Source: Deltaproteobacteria bacterium (lineage in GTDB: Bacteria; Desulfobacterota; GWC2-55-46; DRME01). From it: 36,083 bases of DNA. The position numbers were made by a program, and so were the translations under genes. Positions within the stretch are counted from its first letter, which is position 1. Each line of letters begins with the position of its first letter. Below the pieces are notes generated by a model. It was not told the DNA's origin. It searched no databases and worked only from the letters and a program-made list of their open reading frames with translations. This document shows positions 16,211 through 25,229 of this stretch, piece after piece. The DNA lies in contig DRME01000050.1 of assembly GCA_011375175.1 (NCBI GenBank), positions 1 through 36,083 on the forward strand. Reading direction: 5' to 3'.

Positions 16211-17998
16211 GTGATTCCGAAAGATAAAATAGAAGAAATCAAGCTGCGGGCCAGCATCGTCGATATCGTCTCCGACTATGTGAATCTGCGGCGCAGGGGC
16301 AGGAACCTCGTCGGCCTCTGTCCTTTTCACTCGGAGAAGACGCCGTCTTTCACCGTAAGCGAGGAAAAGAACCTCTATCACTGCTTCGGCTGCCACGCAA
16401 GCGGTGACGCCATCGACTTTCTCGTAAGGTACGAGAGGCTAAGCTTTGTCGAGGCCGTCAGGGCCGTGGCCGCAAAGTACGGCATCGAGGTCGAGGAGCG
16501 TAAGGGCGGAGGCGGCGCAGCCTCCGACGAGGTTGCAAGGCTCGTGGAGGCCAACGCGCTGGCGGGGCGTTTCTTCACGGAAGAGCTCATGGGTCCCGCC
16601 GGGGCTGCGGCGCGCCGGTATCTCAAGGGCCGCGGCTTCGGCAGAGAGGTGGTCACGGCCTTCGGCGTCGGCTACGCCCCGGACAGGTGGGACGGGCTCC
16701 TCTCGTACCTGAAGGCCGGGGGGGTGGATCCCGCCACGGCCGAGAAGGCCGGCCTGCTCGTAAAGAAGGGCGAGGGGAGGTATTACGACCGCTTCAGGGG
16801 GAGGATAGTCTTTCCCATAAGGGATACGCGGGGGCGCATAGTCGCCTTCGGCGGCAGGACGGTCGTCGGCGCCGAGCCCAAGTATCTCAACTCCCCGGAG
16901 TCGCCGCTCTTCAGGAAGAACCAGACACTCTACGGCCTCTACGAGGGTAGGGAGCAGATAAGGAAGAGCGGCGCCGTGCTCGTCGCCGAGGGGTACTTCG
17001 ACCTCATCGCCCTCCACAGGGCGGGGTTTCGCAACTCGGTGGCCACCATGGGCACGGCCATGACGGCCGCCCACTTCCACAGGCTCAAGGGGTACGCCGG
17101 GAAGGTGTATACCATATTCGACTCCGACGAGGCCGGCGTGAAGGCCGCTTTGCGGGTGCTGGGGCCGAGCATCGAGGCGGGCGTGGACGCCATGGTAGTG
17201 CTCCTGCCCGAGGGGGAGGACCCCGACGACTTTCTCAGGCGCCGCGGCGCCGCGGCCCTCGATGAGGCCGTAGCGAAGGCCGGGGCGCTCATGGACTTTT
17301 TTCTTGACGGGCTGAGGGACCGCTTCGATACGGCGAGCGCCGGGGGCAAGGCGAAGGCGCTGGAAGAGGCGCTGCCCTATCTGACGGCCTTGAAGAATGT
17401 GGCCGTGCGGGACCACTACGCCGTTAGGACTGCTACGGTGCTCTCACTCAACGTCGCCTCGGTCTACGAGGCCATGCGCAGCGTCGGCCGCCGGAAGAGG
17501 CGGGCCGGGTACGCTTTTGCCGAGGCCGCGCCGTCTTCGCGGAGCGAGGCGGCAAGGCGGGCCGCAGCGGCGAGAAACACAAGACGCATCGAGGAGACGC
17601 TTCTGCGGGTGCTCATGGCCCACCCCGAGCTCCACGGAGAGAGGACGGCCCTGGCGCTCCGGCGCTTCAACGACCCGCTCCTCAAGGGTGTTGCCTGCGC
17701 TCTCGCCGACTTCCTCGACTCCGGCCGCCGCGACGTGCGCGCCCTGCTCGACGAGATCGACGGCGAGGAGACGAGGGCCGCCGCGGCCTCTCTGCTCGTA
17801 AGTGATGAAGATGGGTTCATAGAAGAGCCTGGCAGGATGCTCGACGACTGCACGGCGAAGCTGCTCGACGCCGGCAAGGTGAGGGCCGCCACCATCGAGA
17901 CGACCGTCAAGAAGGCGCGGGAGGCGGGGCTCGACGAACTGGCCGCAAGACTCATCAAGAGGATAGAGGGCGGTCGCAAAAAAAACGGACTGGAGTAG
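16211..17998 (+). CDS. dnaG: DNA primase
   Basis: The primase makes RNA primers at the replication fork. The 595-residue product starts (M)[20 protein letters not shown], the usual DnaG N-terminus, at a GTG. The CHC2 zinc finger is C37, H40, C58 and C61. The RNA polymerase-like Toprim core includes [16 protein letters not shown] and the metal-binding FDSDEAG. The C-terminal DnaB-interacting region is more divergent. There is no recognisable ribosome site: the 25 bases upstream are the end of repeat R5. Five bases separate it from rpoD, giving a reduced dnaG-rpoD macromolecular synthesis operon without rpsU. Confidence 0.97.
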   Translation: MIPKDKIEEIKLRASIVDIVSDYVNLRRRGRNLVGLCPFHSEKTPSFTVSEEKNLYHCFGCHASGDAIDFLVRYERLSFVEAVRAVAAKYGIEVEERKGGGGAASDEVARLVEANALAGRFFTEELMGPAGAAARRYLKGRGFGREVVTAFGVGYAPDRWDGLLSYLKAGGVDPATAEKAGLLVKKGEGRYYDRFRGRIVFPIRDTRGRIVAFGGRTVVGAEPKYLNSPESPLFRKNQTLYGLYEGREQIRKSGAVLVAEGYFDLIALHRAGFRNSVATMGTAMTAAHFHRLKGYAGKVYTIFDSDEAGVKAALRVLGPSIEAGVDAMVVLLPEGEDPDDFLRRRGAAALDEAVAKAGALMDFFLDGLRDRFDTASAGGKAKALEEALPYLTALKNVAVRDHYAVRTATVLSLNVASVYEAMRSVGRRKRRAGYAFAEAAPSSRSEAARRAAAARNTRRIEETLLRVLMAHPELHGERTALALRRFNDPLLKGVACALADFLDSGRRDVRALLDEIDGEETRAAAASLLVSDEDGFIEEPGRMLDDCTAKLLDAGKVRAATIETTVKKAREAGLDELAARLIKRIEGGRKKNGLE

Positions 17999-18003
17999 AA
18001 GAG

Positions 18004-19419
18004 ATGCCTTTGAACACATCCGGAACAGAGGGTGCGGAGAAGAAGGACCTCGTCGAGATCGAGGACTGCGACGACGGCCTCTGCGCCGTGGAGGACGAGT
18101 CGGGCGAGGTCTACGACCCCGTAAAAAGGTACCTCCAGGAGATGGGCGAGGTATATCTTCTGACCAGAGAGGGCGAGATCGAGCTCGCAAAGCGCATAGA
18201 AGAGTCGAGGATGGCCATTGCGGGCGAGCTGCTCAAGACACCGGCCCTTGCAGGGGAGCTCGACGCCCTGAGGGCGAGGATCCAGGAACGCTTCGGCGCG
18301 GAAGACCGGTCCGGGTCGGACGATGACGATGACGACTTCGAGGAAGAGGAGACGGGGGACCTGAATGGCGTGCTCGCCAGGGTCGACGAGCTCGAAAGGT
18401 CGTTCAAGGCCAACGGCAAGGGGCTCGGCAGGGAGCGCGAGTCGGAACTGGTGGTCGAGATAGACAACGAAACGGGCGTACTCGTTGCCGCTGCTTCCGC
18501 CGTAAAGGGCTGGCGCGACGAGCTGCTGCGCCTGGAGGAGAGAAGACGGGCCGCCAGGGAGAGGGGCGACGACGGGGCGAGGGCCGAGCTCAGGGAGATA
18601 AGCAGGCGCAAGCGCGCCGTCGAGGCCGCCGCCGGCATGAAGGCTCGGGCCGTCATCGACATGGCCAAGGTGCTCGACTACTGGGAGGAGGTCATGGACG
18701 GTGCGAAAAAACAGCTCGTCACCGCCAACCTGAGGCTCGTGGTGAGCATCGCCAAGAGGTACATGAACCGCGGCCTCCAGCTCCTCGACCTCATCCAGGA
18801 GGGCAATATCGGCCTCATGAGGGCCGTCGACAAGTTCGACTACCGCCGGGGCTACAAGTTCTCCACCTACGCCACCTGGTGGATACGACAGTTCATCACC
18901 AGGGCCATAGCCGACCAGTCTCGCACCATCCGGATCCCCGTCTACATAACGGAGATCGTCAACAAGCTCGTCCAGCTCTCCAACAAGCTCGCCCAGGACA
19001 ACGGCGTTGAGCCCACGCCCGAGGAGCTGGCCGAGAAGATCGGGCTTCCGGCGGCCAAGGTCAAGAAGATGCTCAAGGTGGTGAAGGAGCCGGTCTCGCT
19101 CGAGGCGCCCGTCGGCGACGACGACGGCTCGCTCGGCGACTTCATAGCCGACACCAACACCCTTGCGCCCCACGAGACGGCCGTCAACGAAAACCTCGTG
19201 GAGCAGATAGACGAGATACTCTCCACCCTTTCGCCGCGGGAGGAGCAGGTGCTGCGGATGAGGTTCGGTATCGGCCAGGATACCTCCTATACGCTCGAAG
19301 AGGTCGGCGCCTGTTTCAATGTCACCCGCGAGAGGGTCCGGCAGATAGAGGCCAAGGCCCTGAGAAAACTGCGCCACCCCACAAGGTGCGTAAAGCTCAA
19401 GGTCTTTACCGAGCACTGA
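18004..19419 (+). CDS. rpoD: RNA polymerase primary sigma factor
   Basis: This is the 471-residue housekeeping sigma-70. Region 1.2 is visible ([31 protein letters not shown]), then an acidic, shortened non-conserved region ([11 protein letters not shown]). Regions 2.1-2.4 follow ([43 protein letters not shown]), then region 3 ([13 protein letters not shown]) and region 4 with its helix-turn-helix ([20 protein letters not shown]). Region 1.1 is essentially absent, leaving about 35 residues before 1.2. It lies five bases after dnaG and is probably cotranscribed. Its expected recognition sites, TTGACA and TATAAT, are found at several places in the window. Confidence 0.97.
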   Translation: MPLNTSGTEGAEKKDLVEIEDCDDGLCAVEDESGEVYDPVKRYLQEMGEVYLLTREGEIELAKRIEESRMAIAGELLKTPALAGELDALRARIQERFGAEDRSGSDDDDDDFEEEETGDLNGVLARVDELERSFKANGKGLGRERESELVVEIDNETGVLVAAASAVKGWRDELLRLEERRRAARERGDDGARAELREISRRKRAVEAAAGMKARAVIDMAKVLDYWEEVMDGAKKQLVTANLRLVVSIAKRYMNRGLQLLDLIQEGNIGLMRAVDKFDYRRGYKFSTYATWWIRQFITRAIADQSRTIRIPVYITEIVNKLVQLSNKLAQDNGVEPTPEELAEKIGLPAAKVKKMLKVVKEPVSLEAPVGDDDGSLGDFIADTNTLAPHETAVNENLVEQIDEILSTLSPREEQVLRMRFGIGQDTSYTLEEVGACFNVTRERVRQIEAKALRKLRHPTRCVKLKVFTEH

Positions 19420-19424
19420 CATAA

Positions 19425-19870
19425 GGAATTACCCTGGGGGAGACTTTCCGAAGAAGGGCCGCAGGCCCGCGTTTCCCCCCTGCCCCATTGTATGGTTGTT
19501 CGGCTCTTCGGCTGTACCGGGGGTTCGGCCCGCGCCAGGCGGGATTTTTTACGCCTTTGCGGCCCTAACCCCCGGTGCAGCCCCCCGAGGCAGCCGCCGC
19601 GGGCAGGACGCCCCCTTCAAAGACTTTTCTTAGGGAAGCTCTGATTAATTACCCTGGGGAGACTTTCCGAAGAAGGGCCGCAGGCCCGCGTTTCCCCTCT
19701 GCCCCATTGTATGGTTGTTCGGCTCTTCGGCTGTACCGGGGGTTCGGCCCGCGCCAGGCGGGATTTTTTTACGCCTTTGCGGCCCGAACCCCCGGTGCAG
19801 CCCCCGAGGCAGCCGCCGCGGGCAGGACGCCCCCTTCAAAGACTTTTCTTAGGGAAGCTCTGATTAATTG
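19425..19870. repeat. Composite repeat R6: 219-base unit in tandem duplicate
   Basis: Two nearly identical units are offset by exactly 219 bases (TATGGTTG at 19491 and 19710; AGGGAAGCTCTGATTAATT at 19632 and 19851). Each has a module C hairpin (GGGGAGAC...GTTTCCCC with inner GGGCC/GGCCC), a spacer CCCATTGTATGGTTGTTCGG, a module B hairpin with a GGCTGTACCGGGGGTTCGG stem and conserved loop, and the left flank of module A (CTTCAAAGACTTTT), after which A is missing and a repeat end begins. The B stem differs slightly between units: unit 2 pairs fully where unit 1 has a C-T mismatch. Confidence 0.85.
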
Positions 19871-19955
19871 CACTGGGGGAAACGTGGGCCTGTGGCCCTT
19901 CTACAGAAAGTTTCCCCCAGGGCAATAAATCAGAGAATAAATCAGGGCTTCCATA
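19851..19955. repeat. Third, short repeat unit following R6
   Basis: After the duplicated units comes an end-C-end form. AGGGAAGCTCTGATTAATTG begins it, a hairpin GGGGGAAACGTGGGCC...TTTCCCCC forms the middle, and two imperfect right ends follow (CAATAAATCAGAG, then AATAAATCAGGGCTTCC). The doubling of the right end suggests an extra recombination or insertion step. Confidence 0.7.
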
Positions 19956-20001
19956 AGCCCCGCCGTTACCCCCCCCGGCGGCCGCCTTACGTAAAGAGTG
20001 C

Positions 20002-20030
20002 TTGACAGCGGCCGCTTATTTTCATAAAAT
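20002..20030 (+). promoter_or_regulatory. Strong sigma-70 promoter of the tRNA-Met operon
   Basis: TTGACA (20002-20007), a 17-base spacer, then TAAAAT (20025-20030). Transcription should begin near 20037, about 70 bases before the tRNA. The preceding bases AGTGC match those before the consensus promoter at 25346. Confidence 0.8.
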
Positions 20031-20106
20031 AAGGAACCACCATGTCGGCCGCCCCTGATGGGGCGTTCACAGGGCGGAGTCTCTGTTGCGACGGCTACGG
20101 CGGGCG

Positions 20107-20182
20107 GGGCCCATAGCTCAGTTGGAAGAGCCACCGGCTCATAACCGGTCGGTCCCTGGTTCGAGTCCAGGTGGGCCCACCA
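20107..20182 (+). tRNA. tRNA-Met(CAT)
   Basis: The acceptor GGGCCCA (20107-20113) pairs with TGGGCCC (20172-20178), followed by A and an encoded CCA. The anticodon stem-loop CCGGCTCATAACCGG gives CAT. The fully paired position 1 argues against initiator tRNA; elongator tRNA-Met is likeliest, though tRNA-Ile2 (lysidine-modified CAT) cannot be excluded by eye. The last A of CCA is also the A of an ATG beginning the next reading frame. Confidence 0.93.
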
Positions 20183-20223
20183 TGTCAAAGGAGGGACTCC
20201 GAAAAAAGATTGGAGGCTGCTTT

Positions 20224-20952
20224 TTGCAACATTCGCTGAAGGTCCTGGAAGAGATCCAGAAGATGGACCTCGAGATAGGCGAGATCGAAGGTGAGAGGGA
20301 GAGTCTGCGCAGCAGGATAGGAGAGGTGGAGGGCGAGATAGAGGCCCTCGAGGCCGAGCAGCGGCGGCTCGGCGAAGAGCTCGACGGATTCCTGAAGAAA
20401 AAGCGGGATGTCGAGGAGCAGATAAGACTCCGCGTAGAGAGGATAAGGCGCGACGAGAAGCGCACCGCCGAGATCAGGAAGGACCGCGAGTACGGGGCGC
20501 TCTTGCGGGAGATAAACAACGCCAAGCGCGAGCGTGAGGAGCACGAGTTCGAACTGCTGAAGATAGAAGAAGAGATCGCCGGACTCGACAAGCGGCTGGA
20601 GGCCGGCAAGGCCGCCATCGAGGAGAAGAGGGGCGTGCTCGCCGCCCTGACGAGCGACTTCGGAGCCAGGGAGCCACAGTGGGACAAGCAGATCGCCGAG
20701 GTGACCGAGCGCAGAAAGACGGTCATGGGCGAGATAAAACCGCTGGTGCTCAAGACATACGAGCGCATCAAGGAAAAGCGCGGCGGCCTCGGCCTCGTGC
20801 CCGTAAAGGACGAGATCTGCCAGGGCTGCTACATCAACATCCCGCCACAGGTATACATCCGGCTCATGAGGGGGGACGACGAGCTCATCACCTGCCCCCA
20901 CTGCCACCGCATACTATATTTCGACCATTCGGACCGCTCCGAGGCCGTCTGA
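20224..20952 (+). CDS. C4-type zinc-ribbon coiled-coil protein (DUF164 family)
   Basis: The 242-residue product is almost wholly coiled coil to residue 180 (LEEIQKMDLEIGEIEGE onward). It ends with a zinc ribbon holding CQGCYINIPPQVY and CPHCHRILYF. This is the CT398-like/DUF164 family, often encoded next to an RNase HI-type gene and thought to act in RNA or peptide handling or as a secretion chaperone; function is uncertain. The TTG at 20224 has GGAGG eight bases upstream and gives a family-like N-terminus. An ATG at 20182 would add 14 residues, but it overlaps the tRNA 3' end and has no ribosome site. It is cotranscribed with tRNA-Met and the RNase H gene. Confidence 0.82.
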   Translation: MQHSLKVLEEIQKMDLEIGEIEGERESLRSRIGEVEGEIEALEAEQRRLGEELDGFLKKKRDVEEQIRLRVERIRRDEKRTAEIRKDREYGALLREINNAKREREEHEFELLKIEEEIAGLDKRLEAGKAAIEEKRGVLAALTSDFGAREPQWDKQIAEVTERRKTVMGEIKPLVLKTYERIKEKRGGLGLVPVKDEICQGCYINIPPQVYIRLMRGDDELITCPHCHRILYFDHSDRSEAV

Positions 20953-20953
20953 T

Positions 20954-21640
20954 ATGAACGGCCGGGACGCGCCCTCTGAGGACAAGGGCCGGCATCCCGA
21001 AGGCGCCGTTATAGGGGCGGAGAGAGACGGGGGCGCCGACAGAGAAGCGGTCCGCGCCTTTCTCGCAACGCTCGCAGAGACGCTCGATGTGGACGAGACG
21101 CTGCGCCGTCTCTCCATGACGGCCGACCAGGCCCGTTCGATCCTCGCATCGCTCATCGCCGTCCAGGGCCACGGCGCCGCCGGGCCGGAGCCCGGGGACC
21201 GGCCGGGGAGGTCCGTACCTGCCGCGTCCACTGCCGTGGAGGCCACCATCAACGTGGACGGTGCTTCGCGGGGAAATCCCGGGAAGGCGGGCCTCGGCGT
21301 GATCATAAGGGAGGAGCCGGGGGGACGGGTCGTAAGGAAGATATCGCGCTACCTCGGCGAGACGACCAACAACGTGGCCGAGTACAGCGCGCTCATAGCG
21401 GCGCTCGAGGCCGCAAGGGAGCTCGGATTGCGGCGTATAAGGGTGCTGGCCGATTCCGAGCTCATGGTCCGCCAGATAAAGGGCCTCTACAAGGTGAGAA
21501 ACGAGGGGCTTCGTCCCCTTCACGCAAGGGCCGCGGCCCTGATAAAGTCCTTCGACCGCTTCGAGATAAGACACGTCCCCAGGGGCCGCAATAGTGAGGC
21601 CGACGCCATGGCCAATGCGGCCATAGATGCCCGCAAGTAG
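20954..21640 (+). CDS. RNase HI-like ribonuclease with N-terminal extension
   Basis: The 228-residue product has an RNase H domain from about residue 96. The catalytic acidic residues D102 (NVDGASRGNPG), E143 (NNVAEYSAL), D167 (VLADSEL) and D217 (NSEADAMAN) are all present. It matches the short bacterial RNase HI-like group (YpdQ/Rnh-like) that lacks the basic protrusion of E. coli RnhA. The first 90 residues form a helical domain (REAVRAFLATLAETLDVDETLRRL) and a Gly/Pro linker, not usual for RnhA. It should cut RNA in RNA-DNA hybrids. It starts one base after the zinc-ribbon stop. Confidence 0.88.
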   Translation: MNGRDAPSEDKGRHPEGAVIGAERDGGADREAVRAFLATLAETLDVDETLRRLSMTADQARSILASLIAVQGHGAAGPEPGDRPGRSVPAASTAVEATINVDGASRGNPGKAGLGVIIREEPGGRVVRKISRYLGETTNNVAEYSALIAALEAARELGLRRIRVLADSELMVRQIKGLYKVRNEGLRPLHARAAALIKSFDRFEIRHVPRGRNSEADAMANAAIDARK

Positions 21641-21667
21641 TTTCTCTTTATTTTGCAAGTCCTTTCG

Positions 21668-21676
21668 TGTTATAAT
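21668..21676 (+). promoter_or_regulatory. Extended -10 promoter of rnpB
   Basis: TGTTATAAT is an extended -10 element (TGn followed by a perfect TATAAT at 21671-21676). No good -35 is seen at 17 bases, which extended -10 promoters tolerate. Transcription would begin near 21683, just before the RNase P RNA. Confidence 0.75.
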
Positions 21677-21694
21677 TGATGTGTTTGCTTAACA

Positions 21695-22100
<406 letters not shown>

Positions 22101-22121
22101 GGTGAAGCAAATCCCGGCGCG

Positions 22122-22490
22122 GTTATCCTGGGGGAAACTTTCTGTAGAAGGGCCAACAGGCCCGAGGGTCACAGACCCGAGGGCCACAGACCCGCGTTTC
22201 CCCCATGCCCGTCGTATGTTATTGGGGTCTTCGGCTGTGCCGGGGGGCGGAGGGGGCGGGCCGCGCCAGGCGGGATCTTTACGCCTTTGCGGCCCGACCC
22301 CCCCCGGCACAGCCCCCGATGCAGCCGGCGCGGGCAGGACGCCCCCTTCAAAGACTTTCAATACGAGTTGGTCTCCCCTCTTTTGCTTGGCAAAAGAGGG
22401 GAGACCAACTCGCGTTCTTGGAGGGAGCCTGAGGGAACATTTTTGCAGAGAAGGTTCCCTCGGCCGCAATAAATCAGAATTTTCTCGAGT
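22122..22490. repeat. Composite hairpin repeat, copy R7 (most complete)
   Basis: The order is C-B-A-C-end. Module C has GGGGGAAAC...GTTTCCCCC with two inner hairpins (GGGTCACAGACCC and GGGCCACAGACCC). Then comes the spacer GTCGTATGTTATTGGGGTCTT, module B (stem GGCTGTGCCGGGGGG... around the conserved loop, 22233-22314), and CGGGCAGGACGCCCCCTTCA. Module A has a 23-bp stem (22364-22386 with 22390-22412). A final C (GAGGGAAC...GTTCCCTC) and a decayed right end (AATAAATCAGAATTTTC) close it. Modules A and C are inverted relative to R5. Confidence 0.85.
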
Positions 22491-22555
22491 AATAAGGGAC
22501 TGAAAGACCGTCTCGGGCCGGGGCGCGGGGCGACACGGAGGGGCTTTCGAGGGGC

Positions 22556-23557
22556 GTGCCGGCACTGTATACAAGGTTTCTGCTCTCCATCTTCTTCGTC
22601 TTCGTCGTAGTAGTATCGGGCACCATAGGTTATGCGGCGGTTGAGGGATGGCCGCTCTTCGACTCGCTCTACATGACGGTCATAACCCTCACCACCATAG
22701 GTTACCAGGAGCTCAAACCCCTTTCGCAGGCCGGCAGGGCCTTCACCCTGGGGCTCGTCTTCGTCGGCATCGGCGTCTTTGCCTACGCCGTCAACAACGG
22801 CATACGCATAGTCTTCGAGGGCGAGTTCCAGAGGCTTCTGGGCAGGAGAAAACTGGAGAGGCGGCTCCTGGCGATGAAAGACCACTACATAGTCTGCGGC
22901 TACGGCAGGATGGGGAAGATAATCTGCCGTGAGCTCAAGGGCAGGGGCGTGCCCCTCGTGGTGGTCGAGGTCCGCGCCGAAGAGAGGGACGCCGACGACG
23001 ACACCATCGTCATAACGGGCGATGCCACGAAGGACGAGAATCTCGTCGCCGCCGGCATAGAGAGGGCCAGGGGACTCATTTCGGTCCTCTCAACCGACGC
23101 CGACAACCTGTTCGTAGTCCTGAGCGCGAGGGGGCTCAACCCCAACCTCTTCATCGTGGCCAGGGCGGGCGAGGAAGGCTCGGAGCAGAAGCTGCTGCGC
23201 GCCGGCGCAAACCGCGTCATCTCACCCTACCACATAGGAGGGCTGCGCATCGCCCACACCATACTCAAGCCGGCCGTAGTGGACTTCCTCGAGTTCGCCA
23301 CCAGAAGCGGAAACCTCGAGCTCCAGCTCGAGGAGATCGTCGTGCGGGAGGGCTCCCGGCTCGCCGGCAAGACGCTCGGCTCCTGCGGCCTCGGCCGCGA
23401 CCTCGGCGTCATGGTGGTGGCCATAGCGACGGCTGAGGGGGAGATGAAGTTCACGCCCCTTGGCGATACGGTCATAAGCCCCGGCGACAAGCTCATCTCC
23501 ATAGGCGAGCAGAAAGGGCTCGAGGAGCTCGAAAGACTCGCGGGCGGCGTTTCCTGA
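22556..23557 (+). CDS. Two-helix potassium channel with TrkA N and C domains
   Basis: The 333-residue product begins at a GTG. Helices at about 7-27 and 62-82 enclose a pore loop and filter TTIGYQ (46-51). A TrkA-N/RCK domain follows with HYIVCGYGRMGKIIC (nucleotide-binding GxGxxG) and the acidic GDATKDENL. A TrkA-C domain (about 245-330) contains LELQLEEIVVREGS and ISPGDKLISIG. It should form a ligand-gated K+ channel like MthK in the inner membrane. The usual G-Y-G is G-Y-Q, a variant found in some bacterial relatives, so ion selectivity should not be assumed. It lies downstream of repeat R7, with no obvious operon partner before it. Confidence 0.88.
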   Translation: MPALYTRFLLSIFFVFVVVVSGTIGYAAVEGWPLFDSLYMTVITLTTIGYQELKPLSQAGRAFTLGLVFVGIGVFAYAVNNGIRIVFEGEFQRLLGRRKLERRLLAMKDHYIVCGYGRMGKIICRELKGRGVPLVVVEVRAEERDADDDTIVITGDATKDENLVAAGIERARGLISVLSTDADNLFVVLSARGLNPNLFIVARAGEEGSEQKLLRAGANRVISPYHIGGLRIAHTILKPAVVDFLEFATRSGNLELQLEEIVVREGSRLAGKTLGSCGLGRDLGVMVVAIATAEGEMKFTPLGDTVISPGDKLISIGEQKGLEELERLAGGVS

Positions 23558-23641
23558 AGGAGCGGCTCCTGTGCGCGGGGGGAGGGCGTGGGAGGGCGGC
23601 GGCCGAGAGATGGGCCGTCGAAACCCCGGTGGAAAAGCACG

Positions 23642-24535
23642 ATGTCGAGTCGGACAGGGCGGATGATAACGGCCTTTTCGGCCCTGCTCTTTCTCGCCGC
23701 GCCCAGGGGCCCGGCCTTTGCGGCTGCGGCGGGGGCTGGTGTCTTCGGAGGGCGGACGGCCACCATAGGCGAGGCCTTCGACGGAGAGGTCTTCGACTAC
23801 ACCATAGGCTTCTGGATACTCGACGACGTGGCCGAAGGGAGTATCGGCCTGCGGCGCGAGGCCGACGGCACCTATGTGGCCGAACTCAAGGCACGCTCCA
23901 CCGGCGTGGCCGATACACTGGTGCGCCACAGGCGCGACAGCTACGTGGCGCGGCTCGAGGAGGTGGAAGGCGGCAGGAGGTTCCGCACCGTCCGCTTCGA
24001 AAAGACCGTCGCCTGGGGATGGAGCCGGAGCAGGACCGTAACGGAGCTCGACTACGAAAAGGGCGTCATAACGTGGCGCACCTGGAAGGGCGGCAGGCTC
24101 GTGGACTCGGCCAGCTTTCCCATGGAGAAAGGCGCCTACTACGACGGCCCCCTTACGGCCTTCTACAACTTCAGGTACGGCGTCTACGGTCCCGTAGGCG
24201 AGGGTGTCTCTTACGCCATAAGGACCTTCCCCAAGAACAGTGAAAAGGACTCGGTCATACTCATGACCATAGCAGGCCGCACCGAGATACGGAGGCGCCG
24301 CGACGGCAAACCGGCGGCCGATTACCTGGCTGACGTGAAGATCGACAAGGAGATATTCGGCTCCAAGAGCGGGGAGATCGAGATACTCTTCTCCAAGGAC
24401 ATGGTCCCCGTCGAGGCCGTGGCAAAGGACATCGTGCTCTTCGGAGACGTGCGCGGCAGGCTCAGGGGCATGACGGTGCCCATGACGTTCAGCAAGAGCG
24501 CCGGGCTGCGGGGCGGACGGAAGGCGTTAAAGTAA
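23642..24535 (+). CDS. Exported DUF3108-like protein
   Basis: The 297-residue product starts MSSRTGRMITAFSALLFLAA, a signal peptide cleaved near AFA-A. The mature part is beta-rich and fits DUF3108: GEVFDYTIGFWILDDVAEGSI, then GTYVAELKARSTG and a Tyr/Arg-rich middle, with YYDGPLTAFYNFRYG. DUF3108 proteins are periplasmic or outer-membrane-associated with an unknown, possibly lipid-carrier-like role. The ATG at 23642 follows GGTGG by nine bases; an ATG at 23663 would also keep the signal sequence. It begins 84 bases after the channel gene. Confidence 0.75.
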   Translation: MSSRTGRMITAFSALLFLAAPRGPAFAAAAGAGVFGGRTATIGEAFDGEVFDYTIGFWILDDVAEGSIGLRREADGTYVAELKARSTGVADTLVRHRRDSYVARLEEVEGGRRFRTVRFEKTVAWGWSRSRTVTELDYEKGVITWRTWKGGRLVDSASFPMEKGAYYDGPLTAFYNFRYGVYGPVGEGVSYAIRTFPKNSEKDSVILMTIAGRTEIRRRRDGKPAADYLADVKIDKEIFGSKSGEIEILFSKDMVPVEAVAKDIVLFGDVRGRLRGMTVPMTFSKSAGLRGGRKALK

Positions 24536-24569
24536 GAGCGCGAAAATGTCGATATTAAATATAACAACA

Positions 24570-24586
24570 GGAACCCGAAGGGTTCC
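24570..24586 (+). other. Short hairpin in the leader of the next gene
   Basis: GGAACCC, loop GAA, GGGTTCC form a perfect 7-bp stem in an otherwise AT-rich 135-base spacer upstream of the gene at 24671. There is no T run, so it is not a clear terminator, and it matches no riboswitch class recognised by eye. Confidence 0.4.
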
Positions 24587-24670
24587 GCAATAGTCAGACC
24601 GATAAACAGGAATGCTGAAGCGATCACAGAGACTGTGCCCTGTATCGGTGTGGAGAAGGGGGTGAACCTC

Positions 24671-25108
24671 ATGAGAAGGCATATAACGGCAATTGCGGTG
24701 CTCCTGGTACTTGCCGCATCGACGACCGTCTTCGGCGACGGGGGGCACAATCTCTGGAGGACGATAAAGCCTGCCGCGCCGGACAAGTTTCTCGTCTACG
24801 AGTCCACCATCGTACCCTGGCTCCAGCATGAGTTCTCCCGTGCCGTCGATATCCATCCCACCGGTATCGTAAAGCGCGGGCTCGTACGCTCCGATCTCCT
24901 CCGTTACGAGAATATAAACGGCCAGAACCGTTATAACGTCCATATCGAATACAGGGTATTCATAAGGGACGCAAGCGGTGTGGAGATATCGGGTCTCAAG
25001 GGCCAGGAGATAGTCTTTCTCGTAAGCGACGGCGCCATAAAGGACTACTTCCCCTTCAACGAGTACTGGATCGAAGGGGTGGTGCTCCAGGAGGGCGACT
25101 TCTACTGA
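24671..25108 (+). CDS. Small exported protein of unknown function
   Basis: The 145-residue product starts MRRHITAIAVLLVLAASTTV, a signal peptide with likely cleavage after VFG. The mature part is about 122 residues, beta-rich and aromatic (RYNVHIEYRVFIRDA, IVFLVSDGAIKDYFPFNEYW). No family is recognised. AAGGGGGTG six bases upstream supports this ATG; an in-frame GTG nine bases earlier is possible. It is followed by a strong hairpin, so it is probably the end of its transcript. Confidence 0.65.
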   Translation: MRRHITAIAVLLVLAASTTVFGDGGHNLWRTIKPAAPDKFLVYESTIVPWLQHEFSRAVDIHPTGIVKRGLVRSDLLRYENINGQNRYNVHIEYRVFIRDASGVEISGLKGQEIVFLVSDGAIKDYFPFNEYWIEGVVLQEGDFY

Positions 25109-25121
25109 TCTCCATGCCATC

Positions 25122-25167
25122 GGTGGCGGCGCCTCCTTGCGCACGGACGCAAGGAGGCGCCGCCACC
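25122..25167 (+). terminator. Terminator-like hairpin without T run
   Basis: A perfect 20-bp stem, GGTGGCGGCGCCTCCTTGCG (25122-25141) with its complement (25148-25167), has a six-base loop. It lies 14 bases after the stop at 25108. The following bases are TCTTCCG, so a classical U-tract is lacking; it may stop or stabilise the upstream mRNA. Confidence 0.55.
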
Positions 25168-25229
25168 TCTTCCGTCCCGGTCCGTCTCAACCCTTTCATC
25201 TCACGGGCAGCGGCCCTGTAAGCTGTAGT

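Noticed and set aside
19425-19870. Possible CRISPR array or tandem riboswitch
   Set aside because: Only two units of 219 bases with no short regularly spaced repeats or unique spacers; no cas genes and no known aptamer core.
24541-24660. Possible cyclic-di-GMP or other riboswitch before the exported protein at 24671
   Set aside because: Only one 7-bp hairpin is clear and the conserved aptamer cores I know are absent.
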